Below, piece by piece: positions 63,508 through 64,000 of a stretch of 64,000 bases of DNA. Made by a program: the position numbers and the translations under genes. The stretch's first letter is position 1; every line of letters starts with the position of its first letter. The stretch is from Oligoflexia bacterium. GTDB taxonomy: Bacteria; Bdellovibrionota; Bdellovibrionia; Bdellovibrionales; Bdellovibrionaceae. Location of the stretch: positions 62,001 through 126,000 of the forward strand of contig BOLD01000005.1 in NCBI GenBank assembly GCA_016861345.1, given 5' to 3'. The notes under the pieces were generated by a model, which saw only the letters and a list, made by a program, of their open reading frames with translations, searched no databases and was not told where the DNA came from.

Positions 63508-63728
63508 TCTTTTTTGTCGACTTTAGGAAGTTGACCAGTGGCAAGGTAGTGCTCGAGCATTGGTACTATTTTTCTCCTGCAGGATCCACCGCAGGGGCCT
63601 ACTCCGGCGGTGGTTTCATCAAAAATCTTATTCATTGTGTCGCAACCATTGAGTATTGCTTTTTCAATCGTTTCTCGATCAACATTGTTGCATCGGCAAA
63701 TAATGTCTTTTTTCTTTCTTCTCTGCAT
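63504..63728 (-). CDS. Small BFD-type [2Fe-2S] ferredoxin
   Basis: The 74-residue protein has the Bfd pattern: IICRCNNVDRETIEKAI, then GPCGGSC, for one [2Fe-2S] cluster. It is near the length of E. coli Bfd (64). No bacterioferritin gene is in view. It lies directly after the DHHA1-protein gene, with no gap, and its stop overlaps the other BFD protein's stop. Confidence 0.9.
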   Translation of the reverse strand: MQRRKKKDIICRCNNVDRETIEKAILNGCDTMNKIFDETTAGVGPCGGSCRRKIVPMLEHYLATGQLPKVDKKD

Positions 63729-64000
63729 TTACTCTTCTTCAAGTTCTTGGCAAAGTCTTGTTCTTAGGATATCGACAACCTGTTTTTTAAATTTTCCATA
63801 ATCTCCTTTAATAAAAGCTCCAGATGCGTAGAGATGTCCGCCTCCGCCAAGTGATTCGGCAACGTCGAGAACCTCTATTAAGCCTTTGCTTCTTAAAGAG
63901 ACTTTGTATTCGTCTTCTGAGTCTTCACGAAACAGAACTGCAGCCTCGAGAGTTTCAATATTCATGACCATGTCGATTACGTCGCGTGAGTCATCTGGAT
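63729..64000 (-). CDS. DHHA1-domain phosphoesterase (5' part missing)
   Basis: The open frame continues past the right edge; only about 90 C-terminal residues are visible. The segment has KVSLRSKGLIEVL and ESLGGGGHLYASGAF, the GGGH substrate-binding motif of DHHA1 domains in NrnA-type enzymes, which degrade very short RNA oligomers or pAp. The catalytic DHH domain is outside the window. It ends one base before the bfd-like gene starts. Confidence 0.86.
   Translation of the reverse strand, partial: PDDSRDVIDMVMNIETLEAAVLFREDSEDEYKVSLRSKGLIEVLDVAESLGGGGHLYASGAFIKGDYGKFKKQVVDILRTRLCQELEEE

Overview
The window looks like a chromosomal piece of a Gram-negative bacterium of the Bdellovibrio type (Bdellovibrionota). 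This is inferred from gene content, not from a marker gene: many secreted proteins and lipoproteins, two secreted HNH nucleases, a secreted protein deamidase, MreB, a Na+/H+ pyrophosphatase, many cytoplasmic sensor kinases and very compact gene packing. No insertion sequence, phage, CRISPR array or rRNA was seen. No stretch longer than about 300 bases lacks a gene.

Layout. 1-5230: signalling (partial receiver-kinase, symporter-kinase fusion with a small partner, HD-GYP protein). 5293-9500: membrane pyrophosphatase, two small secreted proteins, an MFS transporter. 9520-14231: ene-reductase, then trmO, a SpoU methyltransferase and metG on the minus strand. 14282-22169: receiver and kinase, carbonic anhydrase lipoprotein, class IV aminotransferase, methyltransferase, chemoreceptor. 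22179-25444: dienelactone hydrolase, DTW protein, hflX, tRNA-His. 25501-32293: a leucine-rich-repeat protein, a five-gene operon of unknown exported proteins behind a sigma-54-type promoter, a FecR-like protein and a glycosyltransferase. 32371-35886: outer-membrane protein, mreB, CinA domain, PAS kinase. 36006-43685: a guanine riboswitch and the secreted nuclease it precedes, a quinol NO reductase, a cNMP-binding protein, a secreted protein-glutaminase, a CBS-PAS protein and a second secreted nuclease. 43741-50132: ogt, and a TetR-TolC-RND efflux operon without an adaptor. 50229-61646: an electron-transfer island: HiPIP, six multiheme cytochromes (37 CXXCH motifs plus two unusual ones), an outer-membrane barrel, a four-cluster ferredoxin, an NrfD-type quinone protein and the CcsB/CcsA maturation pair. 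61691-64000: epimerase fusion, two BFD-type [2Fe-2S] proteins, DHHA1 protein.

Two systems stand out. First, a purine aptamer with guanine-type core (C at 36064) whose P1 helix contains the Shine-Dalgarno of a secreted nuclease: guanine should switch the nuclease off, linking nucleic-acid digestion to purine supply. Second, the cytochrome island has the parts of a quinol-to-surface electron conduit: Fe-S/NrfD at the inner membrane, periplasmic multihemes, a barrel next to an 11-heme protein, a 12-heme lipoprotein and its own heme-attachment machinery.

The window is also notable for its convergent gene pairs: six overlap at their 3' ends and three more lie within 10 bases, leaving almost no room for terminators.
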